A stretch of 19,424 nt of DNA from CAYNUJ01 sp964621225 (lineage in GTDB: Bacteria > Bacteroidota > Ignavibacteria > Ignavibacteriales > Melioribacteraceae). The translations under genes were made by a program, and so were the position numbers. Location of the stretch: NCBI GenBank assembly GCA_964621225.1, contig CAZULK010000042.1, positions 1 to 19,424 on the forward strand, read 5' to 3'. Positions 7,524 through 14,469 of this stretch are shown here, piece by piece (the first letter of the stretch is position 1; the number at the start of each line of letters is the position of its first letter). Under the pieces are notes generated by a model, which made no database searches, was not told the DNA's origin, and worked only from the letters and a program-made list of their open reading frames with translations.

Positions 7524-9104
7524 ATGAGCGAAAAAGAATTAGCACAAAATATTGGTGAATTCCTAAAATTGCCGAAGAATCGACACGATTTTGCACTTTA
7601 TCTTTTTTTGAAAGATTTGGCAAAAACCCTTAAAAATAATCAAGCTCTGAAAATCCCGGATTTGGGAGTCTTTCAATACAAAAAGGAAAATTTGATTAAA
7701 GGGCAACCGGAAAGTGCATCCGGCGAATCGATTTTATTCGTACCATTCACAAAACCCGGTGAAACTAAATCTGAGAAATTATATACCATGCTTCCGGTAC
7801 CCGATTCGGGACAGGAAACATTCGATTTTAAAGAAGATGTTTTTAGTCCGAGTGTGGAAAAACCTTTGATACCTATTGGTGAAGATATTAAGAAAGATAC
7901 ATCTGTAAATTTAAGCGATATCGAAAGTCAAATAACGGAATTAATTAAAAACTCCGAAATACTTGATGATTTTGAAATATGGAAAGAATATTCAACAGTT
8001 GTGGATGATACGAGCGATATTTCCGACGAACTGAAGGATGAATCAATCAAAAAGAAAGAAATTGAATTTGAAGAGGAAGAACTTCCCAAAGAAGAAGACT
8101 CCGATCTCGATTGGGGATGGAGTGAAGGATTGGAAAAAGAATTAATTGAAGAGGAAGAAACTCCTGAGCCGGAAGAGAAGCCGGCGGAAGAGATAGACGA
8201 AGAGAAACTGAAAGCAAAAATGAATGAACTTTCCGGAATTGAACCTAAAGCCACTATTATTGAAGAGGAAGAGGATGAAGAGGAGGAACCGGTAGAAGAG
8301 GAATCCGAAGACGAATCTGCGGACGAATTGGAAGAAGACCCATTCAAAGCTTTGGAAAATACGATCATTGAAGATTCAGATGACAGCCTTGCCGAAGAAG
8401 ATTTGGATAAAATAGTTTCGGACGAAGAAAGCAAAACGGATTCCGATAAATCTCAGGCTAATATTCCTAAAACTGAAGCTAAAAAATTTGAAGGCAAGAC
8501 CGAAGAAGCAGAGTCGAAGGGATTTTTCGCAAAGTATAAATATTATGTTCTGGCACTTGGAGCGCTGATTGTTCTTTACTGGTTATTCTGGCCTTCAGGC
8601 AGCGAACCGGTCAAAGAACATATTGTGAAAGAAGAAAAAACTGCGCCCGCAAAAATTGATTCCGAAAATGTAATTGCTTCTTTCGACAATGAAAATAAAA
8701 CAAATGATGAAGAGTCAAGAAAGGAAGAGAAACCAAAGACTGTAGAGCATATGGAAAAGTCGGTGACAGTTGCAAATAAAAATGAAGAACCTCCCAAGGT
8801 TGAACATAAAATACCACAGAGAAGATCGTTAAAAGGAAGCGGAAACTACTACAAAGAAATTAAAAGTGAAAGATCTGTTGGAGGAAATATTTTTTATGAC
8901 GGGAATGAATACATGATACAAGTTTCCTCTTGGCGGAACAGTATTATTGCCCAAAAGGAAGTTGAAAAATTGAGAAAAAAAGGTTTCGATGCTTTTGTGG
9001 TGAAAGCATTTGTGAAGAAATTTAATGCCTATTTTCACAGAGTAAGAATTGGTGGATTTGCTTCTAAACAGGAAGCTTTGAATTTCAAAAAGAAAAATTT
9101 ATAA
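7524..9104 (+). CDS. HU-like / acidic linker / transmembrane / SPOR domain protein
   Basis: A 526-residue protein with four visible parts. Residues 1-78 resemble the HU-like (CCDC81-type) domain found at the N-terminus of Bacteroidota SPOR proteins (IPDLGVFQYKKE, then ILFVPFTKP). Residues about 100-330 are a low-complexity Glu/Asp-rich linker. Residues about 339-357 form one membrane helix (YYVLALGALIVLYWLFW). Residues about 462-526 form a SPOR domain (YMIQVSSWRNSIIAQKEVEKL ... HRVRIGGFASKQEA). With no signal peptide and a single internal helix, the HU-like part would be cytoplasmic and the SPOR part periplasmic. SPOR domains bind denuded glycan strands at division septa, so a division or envelope role is likely. 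It lies 18 bases after the barrel gene and 14 before exbB, within the same operon. DNA binding by the HU-like part is not demonstrated. Confidence 0.85.
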   Translation: MSEKELAQNIGEFLKLPKNRHDFALYLFLKDLAKTLKNNQALKIPDLGVFQYKKENLIKGQPESASGESILFVPFTKPGETKSEKLYTMLPVPDSGQETFDFKEDVFSPSVEKPLIPIGEDIKKDTSVNLSDIESQITELIKNSEILDDFEIWKEYSTVVDDTSDISDELKDESIKKKEIEFEEEELPKEEDSDLDWGWSEGLEKELIEEEETPEPEEKPAEEIDEEKLKAKMNELSGIEPKATIIEEEEDEEEEPVEEESEDESADELEEDPFKALENTIIEDSDDSLAEEDLDKIVSDEESKTDSDKSQANIPKTEAKKFEGKTEEAESKGFFAKYKYYVLALGALIVLYWLFWPSGSEPVKEHIVKEEKTAPAKIDSENVIASFDNENKTNDEESRKEEKPKTVEHMEKSVTVANKNEEPPKVEHKIPQRRSLKGSGNYYKEIKSERSVGGNIFYDGNEYMIQVSSWRNSIIAQKEVEKLRKKGFDAFVVKAFVKKFNAYFHRVRIGGFASKQEALNFKKKNL

Positions 9105-9118
9105 AATAAGGGAAGGAT

Positions 9119-9778
9119 ATGCACTTAATAACAATTTTATTTAAGGGCGGTTGGTTGATGCTGCCCATTGCTTTGTCGTCTATTATTGCTCTCGCAATTA
9201 TTATCGAAAGATTGATAGTCATCCGGAAGGCAAGGCAAAACGTTCCGGTATTTCTTGTTAAAATAAGAGGATTGTTAAAACGGAATGATTTGAGAGGCGC
9301 TTATGAATTTTGCATGCAGGAAAAAACCCCCGCAGCCAATATCATTCGAAAAGGATTGAAGAAAGTTCATCTTGGCCACGATAGGGTAAAGGAAGTTATT
9401 GAAAGCGCCGGGTCTCAAGAAATTAATAAGCTTGAAAAAGGTCTATCTGTATTGGCAACCATTTCCGGTGTAGCTCCTCTGCTTGGATTTTTGGGTACCG
9501 TAACCGGAATGATTTCAGCTTTTATGAAAATTCAGGATCTGCAAGGCGCAGCCAACCCCAGCGATTTGGCGGGTGGAATTTGGGAAGCCTTGATTACAAC
9601 CGCCTTCGGTTTGGCAATCGGTATCGTTGCCCTTACCGCTTACAATTATTTGATTGCCGCAGTTAATAAATTAGTGCAAGATATGGAAGTAATATCGAAC
9701 GATGTGATTGATATTCTTGCCGAAAATGATAATGGTAAAAAAGAATTGACTTTGTTCGGAGAAACCGATGAAGTTTAA
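9119..9778 (+). CDS. exbB: ExbB/TolQ/MotA family proton channel subunit
   Basis: This 219-residue inner-membrane protein has the classic three-helix layout: helix 1 at about 10-32, a cytoplasmic section about 35-110, then helices 2 and 3. The two signature regions are present: ATISGVAPLLGFLGTVTGM (113-131) and GGIWEALITTAFGLAIGIVA (152-171), including the channel-facing Thr residues 160-161. It forms the proton-conducting motor with the ExbD/TolR subunit encoded next. A GGAAGG ribosome site (9111-9116) precedes the ATG, and the gene overlaps exbD by 11 bases. Sequence alone does not separate ExbB from TolQ; the adjacent tonB favours ExbB. Confidence 0.92.
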   Translation: MHLITILFKGGWLMLPIALSSIIALAIIIERLIVIRKARQNVPVFLVKIRGLLKRNDLRGAYEFCMQEKTPAANIIRKGLKKVHLGHDRVKEVIESAGSQEINKLEKGLSVLATISGVAPLLGFLGTVTGMISAFMKIQDLQGAANPSDLAGGIWEALITTAFGLAIGIVALTAYNYLIAAVNKLVQDMEVISNDVIDILAENDNGKKELTLFGETDEV

Positions 9779-10172
9779 GATGAGTAATAAACCGTTGGCG
9801 ATGTTTAATTTTTCTTCGCTTACGGATATTGTATTATTGCTGTTGATCTTCTTTTTACTGACTTCCCAGTTTGTTATTCAAACCGGGGTGAAAGTAAAAT
9901 TGCCCGGAGCAAAAAATAATGAGCAAGCCGTTCCTTCCCGGTTGATTGTATCAATTACTTCGGATAACAATATTTATGTAGGAACTAAAAAAACTACCAT
10001 AGATGCTTTGCCGGGTGACCTTTCGGATGTTGTTTCCAGCGCTCCCGAAAAATCTTTGGTTATCAGGGCGGATAAAAGCGTTAATATCGATCTGGTGATA
10101 AAAGTGATTGACGCCGCTAAAGGGATAGGAATTGATAAATTTACAATAGAAACCGAAAAAGAAAATTTCTAA
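9768..10172 (+). CDS. exbD: ExbD/TolR biopolymer transport subunit
   Basis: A 134-residue single-pass protein. A short cytoplasmic N-terminus is followed by the membrane helix LTDIVLLLLIFFLLTSQF (18-35), which carries the conserved proton-carrying Asp (D20). The periplasmic part has the expected ExbD fold signature: KVKLPGAKN (42-50), then VSITSDNNIYVG and SLVIRADKSVNIDLVIKVIDAAKGIGIDKFTI. ATG 9768 overlaps exbB by 11 bases and has GGAG shortly upstream; an in-frame ATG at 9780 would also work and would remove four residues. It pairs with ExbB to couple proton flow to TonB. The stop and the tonB start share one base (TAATG), indicating coupling. Confidence 0.92.
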   Translation: MKFKMSNKPLAMFNFSSLTDIVLLLLIFFLLTSQFVIQTGVKVKLPGAKNNEQAVPSRLIVSITSDNNIYVGTKKTTIDALPGDLSDVVSSAPEKSLVIRADKSVNIDLVIKVIDAAKGIGIDKFTIETEKENF

Positions 10173-10801
10173 TGAAATGGAATAATGTTAGAAATATTTC
10201 TTATTTAATCTCAGCCGCATTCCACATTTTTCTTGCACTTCTCTTTTATCTGATTTCTTTCAATGTGGAGCCGGACGAAACCGACTATGTTTTGGTTGGA
10301 TTCGGAACCTTTGGCAAAAACTCCAAACCGGCTGCCGTAAAGAAAGAGTTGGTTAAGAAAAAAATCCGGAAGAATGAAAAGAAAGTTGATGTGCCCAAAG
10401 CCAAGAATAAGGATGAAAACGAAATTTCTCCGGTAACAAAAAAGAAGAAAAAGGAAGTTGAAAAGAAAGAAGTCCCAAAACAAGGGAAAGAGGAAATTGG
10501 TGAGGAAGAAGGAAATTACGGATTCTCAATTGATTTCGGAGGTAAGGGAAGAAGAAAAATTTATAGTTATTCTCTGCCCGAATATCCGGAAGGAGTTCAA
10601 AAAGAAATTGATGTTAAATTGAGATTCACCATTTTACCCGACGGCAGTGTAACGAATGTTTTTCCTCTGATTAAAGCTGATGCGAGATTGGAATTTGCCG
10701 CAATCAATTCACTAAGGCAGTGGAGGTTTGAACCTTTGCCAAAATCAAAAAAACAAACTGCTCAAACAGCGATTATTGTTTTTCCGTATCGTTTGAGGTA
10801 A
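10172..10801 (+). CDS. tonB: TonB energy-transducing protein
   Basis: A 209-residue protein with the three-part TonB plan. The N-terminal membrane helix (about 10-30) contains S14-x3-H18, matching the Ser-x3-His face that TonB uses to contact ExbB/ExbD. A Lys/Glu/Pro-rich periplasm-spanning linker covers about 52-110; it is more Lys/Glu-rich and less Pro-rich than in E. coli. The C-terminal TonB domain covers about 128-209: PEYPEGVQKEIDVKLRF, then PDGSVTNV and INSLRQWRFEPLP. It would carry energy from ExbB-ExbD to outer-membrane partners, the plausible one being the barrel with a TonB-box-like segment upstream. Its last 29 bases overlap the convergent minus-strand gene ending at 10773. It is the last gene of the operon; no terminator hairpin is visible. 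Confidence 0.92.
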   Translation: MKWNNVRNISYLISAAFHIFLALLFYLISFNVEPDETDYVLVGFGTFGKNSKPAAVKKELVKKKIRKNEKKVDVPKAKNKDENEISPVTKKKKKEVEKKEVPKQGKEEIGEEEGNYGFSIDFGGKGRRKIYSYSLPEYPEGVQKEIDVKLRFTILPDGSVTNVFPLIKADARLEFAAINSLRQWRFEPLPKSKKQTAQTAIIVFPYRLR

Positions 10802-11099
10802 TTGATTCTACGGATTTTGTTCCGGAAAAATATTCGGCATAATACTTTCTGTAAAAGAAAAATTCCCCGATAGTTAAAATAAACAAACTGATTGTACTTC
10901 GGTCAAAATCTTTTCCGAACCCCTCCGGTGAAATCAAATTATTTACAACAAGCGAAACCAATGACCAACCGACAGAAAAAAGCAATAAAATCAAAATGGC
11001 GTTGGTTACAGCACCGCTCATTGCTTCCGATTTGTATTTTTTTACTACAATGTAAATTAAGAAAATTAAATGAAGAGAAAGGATAATAAAATTCCCCAT
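10773..11099 (-). CDS. Small multi-pass membrane protein of unknown function
   Basis: This is a 108-residue protein I do not recognise. Three hydrophobic segments are visible at about 3-20, 31-55 and 67-83, with a charged, hydrophilic C-terminal tail (about 88-108). Its ATG follows the stop of the upstream gene after one base, so it is the last member of the four-gene minus-strand cluster, and its 3' end runs 29 bases into the end of tonB on the other strand. The opposite-strand frame here (10892-11086) has no such organisation and is dismissed. No function is proposed beyond membrane location. Confidence 0.7.
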   Translation of the reverse strand: MGNFIILSLHLIFLIYIVVKKYKSEAMSGAVTNAILILLLFSVGWSLVSLVVNNLISPEGFGKDFDRSTISLFILTIGEFFFYRKYYAEYFSGTKSVESITSNDTEKQ

Positions 11100-11100
11100 T

Positions 11101-11607
11101 TTATTCTTCCGTCTCCGAACTTCTATTCAATATTTGCATACCAATCACACCTCCGATCAATCCGAAAATGGTGTTAACAAAAAGATTGTTCACTATTACG
11201 GATAATGTATAAAGGAGTGAGAAGCCGGTTGCTTTTATATCTTCCACAACACCGTTCATCAAAAGGGAAACTTCTTTTTTCAATTGATCATCGAACGGAA
11301 ATTGATTCAATACATTTTGTAATTGGCCAAAGGCAGCAACGACATCGTTGCTTTTTGTAATAAAGGTAATTAACACTTCGAACGCAGTTCCGAAGAGTGC
11401 TGCCCACAAACCGGTTAATATGCCAAATACAGCAGCACGTGAAAATTCAATTTTTGAATTATCGTTTCTTGCTTTTCTGTCCAATATCAATGCTATTACC
11501 GCTGCAGCAGGAATAATCAAACAACAACTGAAACTTTTTGCAACGGGTACTACTTGCAAAACGCCGGCTCCGAAGCCGGCAACAAATGCCGCAATATACT
11601 TATTCAC
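11101..11607 (-). CDS. Four-helix membrane protein of unknown function (DUF4199-like?)
   Basis: A 168-residue protein with hydrophobic helices at about 5-20, 26-42, 58-82 and 131-160. A double Cys (28-29, in SFSCCLIIPAAAV) lies in the second helix, and the last helix is Gly-rich (FGLIGGVIGM). The segment between helices 3 and 4 (about 85-127) is amphipathic. This layout is reminiscent of small DUF4199-type membrane proteins of Bacteroidota, but I cannot confirm the family. It overlaps the end of the DUF2085 gene by 8 bases and is followed after one base by the 108-residue membrane protein, so it is co-transcribed with both. Confidence 0.7.
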   Translation of the reverse strand: MNKYIAAFVAGFGAGVLQVVPVAKSFSCCLIIPAAAVIALILDRKARNDNSKIEFSRAAVFGILTGLWAALFGTAFEVLITFITKSNDVVAAFGQLQNVLNQFPFDDQLKKEVSLLMNGVVEDIKATGFSLLYTLSVIVNNLFVNTIFGLIGGVIGMQILNRSSETEE

Positions 11608-12076
11608 TTTTTCGCTCTAATTGTGAAAAAATCGATTTGTAAAAATAATAAATTACACTACTTCCTAAAATTAATCCCGTTATCAATGCAGAAGTTTTTG
11701 AATAAGAATATATCCCTAAATTTACTGCTCCAACATCCAATATAACGGGAATAAAGGATAAGATCAGATATTTATTGTCGAAAAAATTTAATCTGCTTGA
11801 GAATAAAATCAATAGAGATGAAATAAATCCGCCGGTATAAATGCCTACGCATCTTGCACAAACAAAACTTTGTCCGCCAACATTTATTAGTTTCTCCGGA
11901 TTCTGATGACAAACTTTCGAAAAGATTATTTGGTCGAATGGGAGTGTGTAACTTAACCAAGGGAATAATTTACTCAAAGGTTGTGCAAAGATGAGTATAA
12001 GCCAAAGGAAAATTGTAATGGAGAAAGTTATTCCAAATAAGTTTTTCTTATTCTTCAAATTTATATACTTCCACAT
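11600..12076 (-). CDS. DUF2085 family membrane protein
   Basis: A 158-residue integral membrane protein with the DUF2085 hallmarks: a CHQ motif (56-58), then SFVCARCVGIYTGGF (70-84) with the paired Cys73/Cys76, an invariant-looking D114 (VILDVGAVNLGIY) and a closing TGLILG (133-138). Four hydrophobic helices are seen (about 13-32, 80-94, 103-122 and 128-148). The conserved Cys/His set suggests metal or redox chemistry, but the function of the family is not known to me. It starts 29 bases inside the beta-propeller gene and overlaps the following gene by 8 bases, so translation along this cluster is probably coupled. Confidence 0.85.
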   Translation of the reverse strand: MWKYINLKNKKNLFGITFSITIFLWLILIFAQPLSKLFPWLSYTLPFDQIIFSKVCHQNPEKLINVGGQSFVCARCVGIYTGGFISSLLILFSSRLNFFDNKYLILSFIPVILDVGAVNLGIYSYSKTSALITGLILGSSVIYYFYKSIFSQLERKSE

Positions 12077-12872
12077 GTTTACCGGTAGAAACGAATAATT
12101 TATCGTTAATAATTATAGCATCTGTTATAGTTGGAATGGAATCGAAATGTTTTATTGATTTTTCATATTGACCGTTTCGGAAATCCAATAATTCGATCTG
12201 TTTCTTTCCGATAAGTAACAAATGTCCGTCGGAGTAGTTTAATCTTTCAATCTCTATTTCCGGTTTATATTTTCTTAATCCGTTTCCGTAAAAATCGAAA
12301 AAGAAAATTTCGGAATCCTGAAGAACTACAAGTTCACCGTTTTTAGTAACAATCAAATCTTGGGGATCGGTTAAATAAAACCGGCCTGAATCGAAATTTC
12401 CGATCTGGGTAAGATAATTTCCGTTCAAATCGAATTTCAATACACGCTGATTATCGGAATCCAATACAAAAAAATCGCCTTGATAGGAAACCGCTACTGC
12501 CGAAGGATAAGCAAATAAATTATTATCATAATTATCCGAATTCATTTCACTCAGATAATTCATATCCTTATCGTAAAACACAATGCGGTCGTTATTTTTA
12601 TCTGCAATATATAAATTAAGGGGAGTGGCAAATAAATCGGAAGGGGAGTCGAATGATTCTTCTCCCGAGCCGTATCCGCCGATTTTTAGAATTTCTTTGC
12701 CTCCTGTGGTGTAACTCGAAATTTCGTTTTTCCCTTCGTCCAACACATAAACAATTCCCGTTTCGGAATATGAGATAGAAACGGCATTCTCAAAATTACC
12801 GAATTCAAAAAGGAAATCGGATGTTTGAACATTGAAAAAGGCGATGAACCATATCAATAGAGTATTTATCAT
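12048..12872 (-). CDS. NHL-repeat / six-bladed beta-propeller exported protein
   Basis: A 274-residue protein with a hydrophobic N-terminus (MINTLLIWFIAFFNVQ, signal peptide or anchor, unusually without a Lys/Arg n-region). The rest is NHL-like propeller blades: residues 74-107 (SPSDLFATPLNLYIADKNND then RIVFYD), 120-158 (YPSAVAVSYQGDFFVLDSDN then QRVLKFDLNGNYLTQIG) and about 167-200 (TDPQDLIVTKNGELVVLQ...). NHL propellers usually bind proteins or polymers; no catalytic residues are evident. It is the first gene of the minus cluster, sharing 29 bases with the DUF2085 gene. A TATATTTG element lies only a few bases before the ATG, so the mRNA may be leaderless or the real start may be further in. 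Confidence 0.8.
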   Translation of the reverse strand: MINTLLIWFIAFFNVQTSDFLFEFGNFENAVSISYSETGIVYVLDEGKNEISSYTTGGKEILKIGGYGSGEESFDSPSDLFATPLNLYIADKNNDRIVFYDKDMNYLSEMNSDNYDNNLFAYPSAVAVSYQGDFFVLDSDNQRVLKFDLNGNYLTQIGNFDSGRFYLTDPQDLIVTKNGELVVLQDSEIFFFDFYGNGLRKYKPEIEIERLNYSDGHLLLIGKKQIELLDFRNGQYEKSIKHFDSIPTITDAIIINDKLFVSTGKHVEVYKFEE

Positions 12873-12876
12873 AATT

Positions 12877-12906
12877 CAAATATAATACATAAGTTAAATT
12901 AACAAA
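12877..12906 (-). promoter_or_regulatory. Promoter candidate of the minus-strand membrane/propeller cluster
   Basis: Read on the minus strand, TTTG (12906-12903) and TATATTTG (12884-12877) are 18 bases apart. This is a perfect match to the Bacteroidota -7 element TAnnTTTG, with slightly short spacing. It ends only 4 bases from the ATG at 12872. Confidence 0.4.
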
Positions 12907-12917
12907 AGGCAAAACCT

Positions 12918-12949
12918 TTGCATTTGAACATTCAGGCAGTTATTTTTCG
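12918..12949 (+). promoter_or_regulatory. Promoter of tRNA-Gln (TTG-N20-TATTTTTCG)
   Basis: TTG at 12918-12920 (within TTTG) and TATTTTTCG at 12941-12949 are 20 bases apart, and the site ends 11 bases before the tRNA. The match to the tRNA-Leu site (20-base spacer, 12 bases to the tRNA) is the main support. Confidence 0.6.
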
Positions 12950-12960
12950 AATCTAAAAAT

Positions 12961-13031
12961 TGCCCCGTGGTGTAACGGTAGCACAGCAGACTCTGGATCT
13001 GTATGTCCGGGTTCGAATCCTGGCGGGGCAA
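12961..13031 (+). tRNA. tRNA-Gln (anticodon CTG), CCA not encoded
   Basis: The acceptor stem TGCCCCG (12961-12967) pairs with CGGGGCA (13024-13030), with discriminator A13031. The anticodon stem 12986-12990/12998-13002 encloses CTCTGGA, giving anticodon CTG (12993-12995) for CAG. The T stem 13007-13011/13019-13023 encloses TTCGAAT. The bases that follow (CTT) are not CCA, so the end must be added enzymatically, unlike tRNA-Leu at 481. It is transcribed opposite to both neighbouring protein genes. Confidence 0.95.
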
Positions 13032-13084
13032 CTTCCTAATTCTTTCATCCCATGCTATTTATTTGATCGAGTGTATCCGCCTCT

Positions 13085-13717
13085 TTATTCTTCAATCACT
13101 TCTGCTTCGATGATATAATCCAGCTCGGGAAAATTTCTCAATAAATATTCATTACCTTTGGCTTGAATGGAATCTTGGTCGGGTTTTTGTCTATAGCCGG
13201 AATAGATTGAATCAACAACTTCCATTCCTTTTATTACTCTTCCGAATGCCGGAAATCCTTTAACACCATTGTAATTGGTTGTATCCAATCTTAAGTTGTC
13301 TTTAAAGTTAATGTAAACTTGGTTTGATCTTGTGTTCGGACCACCCCGGGCAAAAGCAATTGTTCCTCTGTAATTCGATAATTTTACAGGTTCGTCTTCT
13401 ATACCGAATTCATTCCAAACTTTATTTATTTTCGGATCGCCGTTAATTCCCCATTGAACAACAAAATTGGGAACGACTCTGAAAAATCTGTTCCCGTCGT
13501 AATATCCGTTTGATGCCAAGTAATAGAAACGGTCAACTCCTTTGGGAGAGAAATATCTTTTCACGTCTACAACGAAATTACCTTTGTTGGTTTTGAAGAG
13601 CACCTTGAAATTATCCGGTGCTTTTTGCGAGAGTTCTTCGGGATCGGGATTGATGAGCGCTCTTGAACATGCCGAGATGATAATCAACAGAAGGAAGAGA
13701 GTTATGATTTTATTCAT
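13085..13717 (-). CDS. Cyclophilin-type peptidyl-prolyl isomerase, lipoprotein
   Basis: This 210-residue protein starts with a lipoprotein signal ending in ISAC (Cys17 would be lipidated), so it acts in the periplasm, anchored to a membrane. Residues about 37-205 are a cyclophilin domain: FKTNKGNFVVDV (41-52), RFFRVVPNFVVQWG (77-90) with the catalytic Arg80 and Gln88, RGTIAFARGGPNTRSNQVYI (117-136) with Gln133, and FPAFGRVIKGMEVVDSI (155-171). The His and Trp that human CypA has in its pocket are not at the expected places, as in many bacterial cyclophilins. Such enzymes catalyse cis-trans isomerisation of Xaa-Pro bonds during folding of exported proteins. It appears monocistronic; no terminator hairpin is visible downstream. 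Confidence 0.9.
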   Translation of the reverse strand: MNKIITLFLLLIIISACSRALINPDPEELSQKAPDNFKVLFKTNKGNFVVDVKRYFSPKGVDRFYYLASNGYYDGNRFFRVVPNFVVQWGINGDPKINKVWNEFGIEDEPVKLSNYRGTIAFARGGPNTRSNQVYINFKDNLRLDTTNYNGVKGFPAFGRVIKGMEVVDSIYSGYRQKPDQDSIQAKGNEYLLRNFPELDYIIEAEVIEE

Positions 13718-13797
13718 AAGTCATACCGATTAATAATGGATGAATTAAAGTTAAAATAAAATTTTGAGCTTATCAACCCGGTGTGTTTTTTGTCAAT

Positions 13798-13830
13798 ATG
13801 TCTATTCAAAATAAATTTATTATCTTTACG
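13798..13830 (+). promoter_or_regulatory. Weak promoter candidate of the HMA-AraC regulator
   Basis: TATCTTTACG (13821-13830) resembles TAnnTTTCG with one inserted base. ATG instead of TTG lies 20 bases upstream (13798-13800). If used, transcription starts near 13837, which would exclude the upstream in-frame starts at 13783 and 13798 and support the ATG at 13849. Confidence 0.3.
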
Positions 13831-13848
13831 CTTGGAAATGGTAATACG

Positions 13849-14424
13849 ATGACTCAATTATTTATTAAAAATATGGTTTGCCCCAGATGCATAAAAGTTG
13901 TAACGGAGGAGTTGAAGAAACTTGGACTCAATCCGGTGAATGTTCAATTGGGGGAAGTGGAACTGAACAATTCCCCGGAAGAGATTGATATACCGAAACT
14001 GAAATCTGCTTTGGAAAAAGAAGGCTTTGAATTGATTGAGGATTCAAAAGGGAGACTTGTAGACGAAATTAAAACAGAGATAATAAGTATTATACAAAAG
14101 TATAAAGAAGAAAATTTGGAACAACTTATATTTTCGAAATATTTGAGTGAAAAATTTGGAAAAGATTATTCATATCTGAGCAATCTCTTTTCTAAAATGG
14201 AAGGAATTACCATTGAACATTACATAATTCTTCAAAAAATAGAAAAAGCCAAAGAATTATTAAAATACGGCGAAATGACTTTGAGTGAAATTGCATGGGA
14301 ATTAGGTTACAGTTCAGTCCAGCATCTTTCCAGACAATTCAAGCAAGTTACCGGCATGACAGCCAGCCAATTTAAGAATAACATTTCCAACCAAAGGAGA
14401 CCGATAGATAAAATAACCGGTTAA
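13849..14424 (+). CDS. AraC-family regulator with N-terminal HMA-like CxxC domain
   Basis: A 191-residue protein. The frame is open from 13783, but the first residues there look non-coding; starting at 13849 gives MTQLFIKNMVCPRCIKVV, the usual beginning of this family. Residues about 1-70 form a heavy-metal-associated (HMA)-like fold with C11-x2-C14. Residues about 100-185 form an AraC-type double helix-turn-helix, with LSEIAWELGYSSVQHLSRQF then KQVTGMTASQFK at the second, best conserved part. The CxxC suggests a regulator that senses a soft metal such as copper or a thiol signal, with the sensor fused directly to the DNA-binding part. No metal transporter lies nearby; the flanking genes are a cyclophilin and nuoA, so the target is unknown. 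The nuo operon begins 113 bases downstream with its own promoter. Confidence 0.85.
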   Translation: MTQLFIKNMVCPRCIKVVTEELKKLGLNPVNVQLGEVELNNSPEEIDIPKLKSALEKEGFELIEDSKGRLVDEIKTEIISIIQKYKEENLEQLIFSKYLSEKFGKDYSYLSNLFSKMEGITIEHYIILQKIEKAKELLKYGEMTLSEIAWELGYSSVQHLSRQFKQVTGMTASQFKNNISNQRRPIDKITG

Positions 14425-14469
14425 TCGCCAATTTTTCTTCTCCGGAAGACAAATCACTCCCTATTTACA

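Noticed and set aside
7928..8434. 168-residue Ser-rich open frame on the minus strand
   Set aside because: It is the shadow of the Glu/Asp-rich linker of the HU-SPOR gene: GAA/GAG/GAT codons read backwards give Ser and Phe codons. There is no start context and no domain.
8041..8460. Tandem repeat in the GAA/GAG-rich tract
   Set aside because: It is low-complexity acidic coding sequence without a fixed repeat unit.
13783..13848. 22-residue N-terminal extension of the HMA-AraC regulator
   Set aside because: The family starts directly with the beta strand before CxxC, and a promoter-like TATCTTTACG lies within the extension.
14434..14445. CTTCTCCGGAAG as a terminator after the regulator
   Set aside because: It has only four pairs around a tetraloop and no T run after it.
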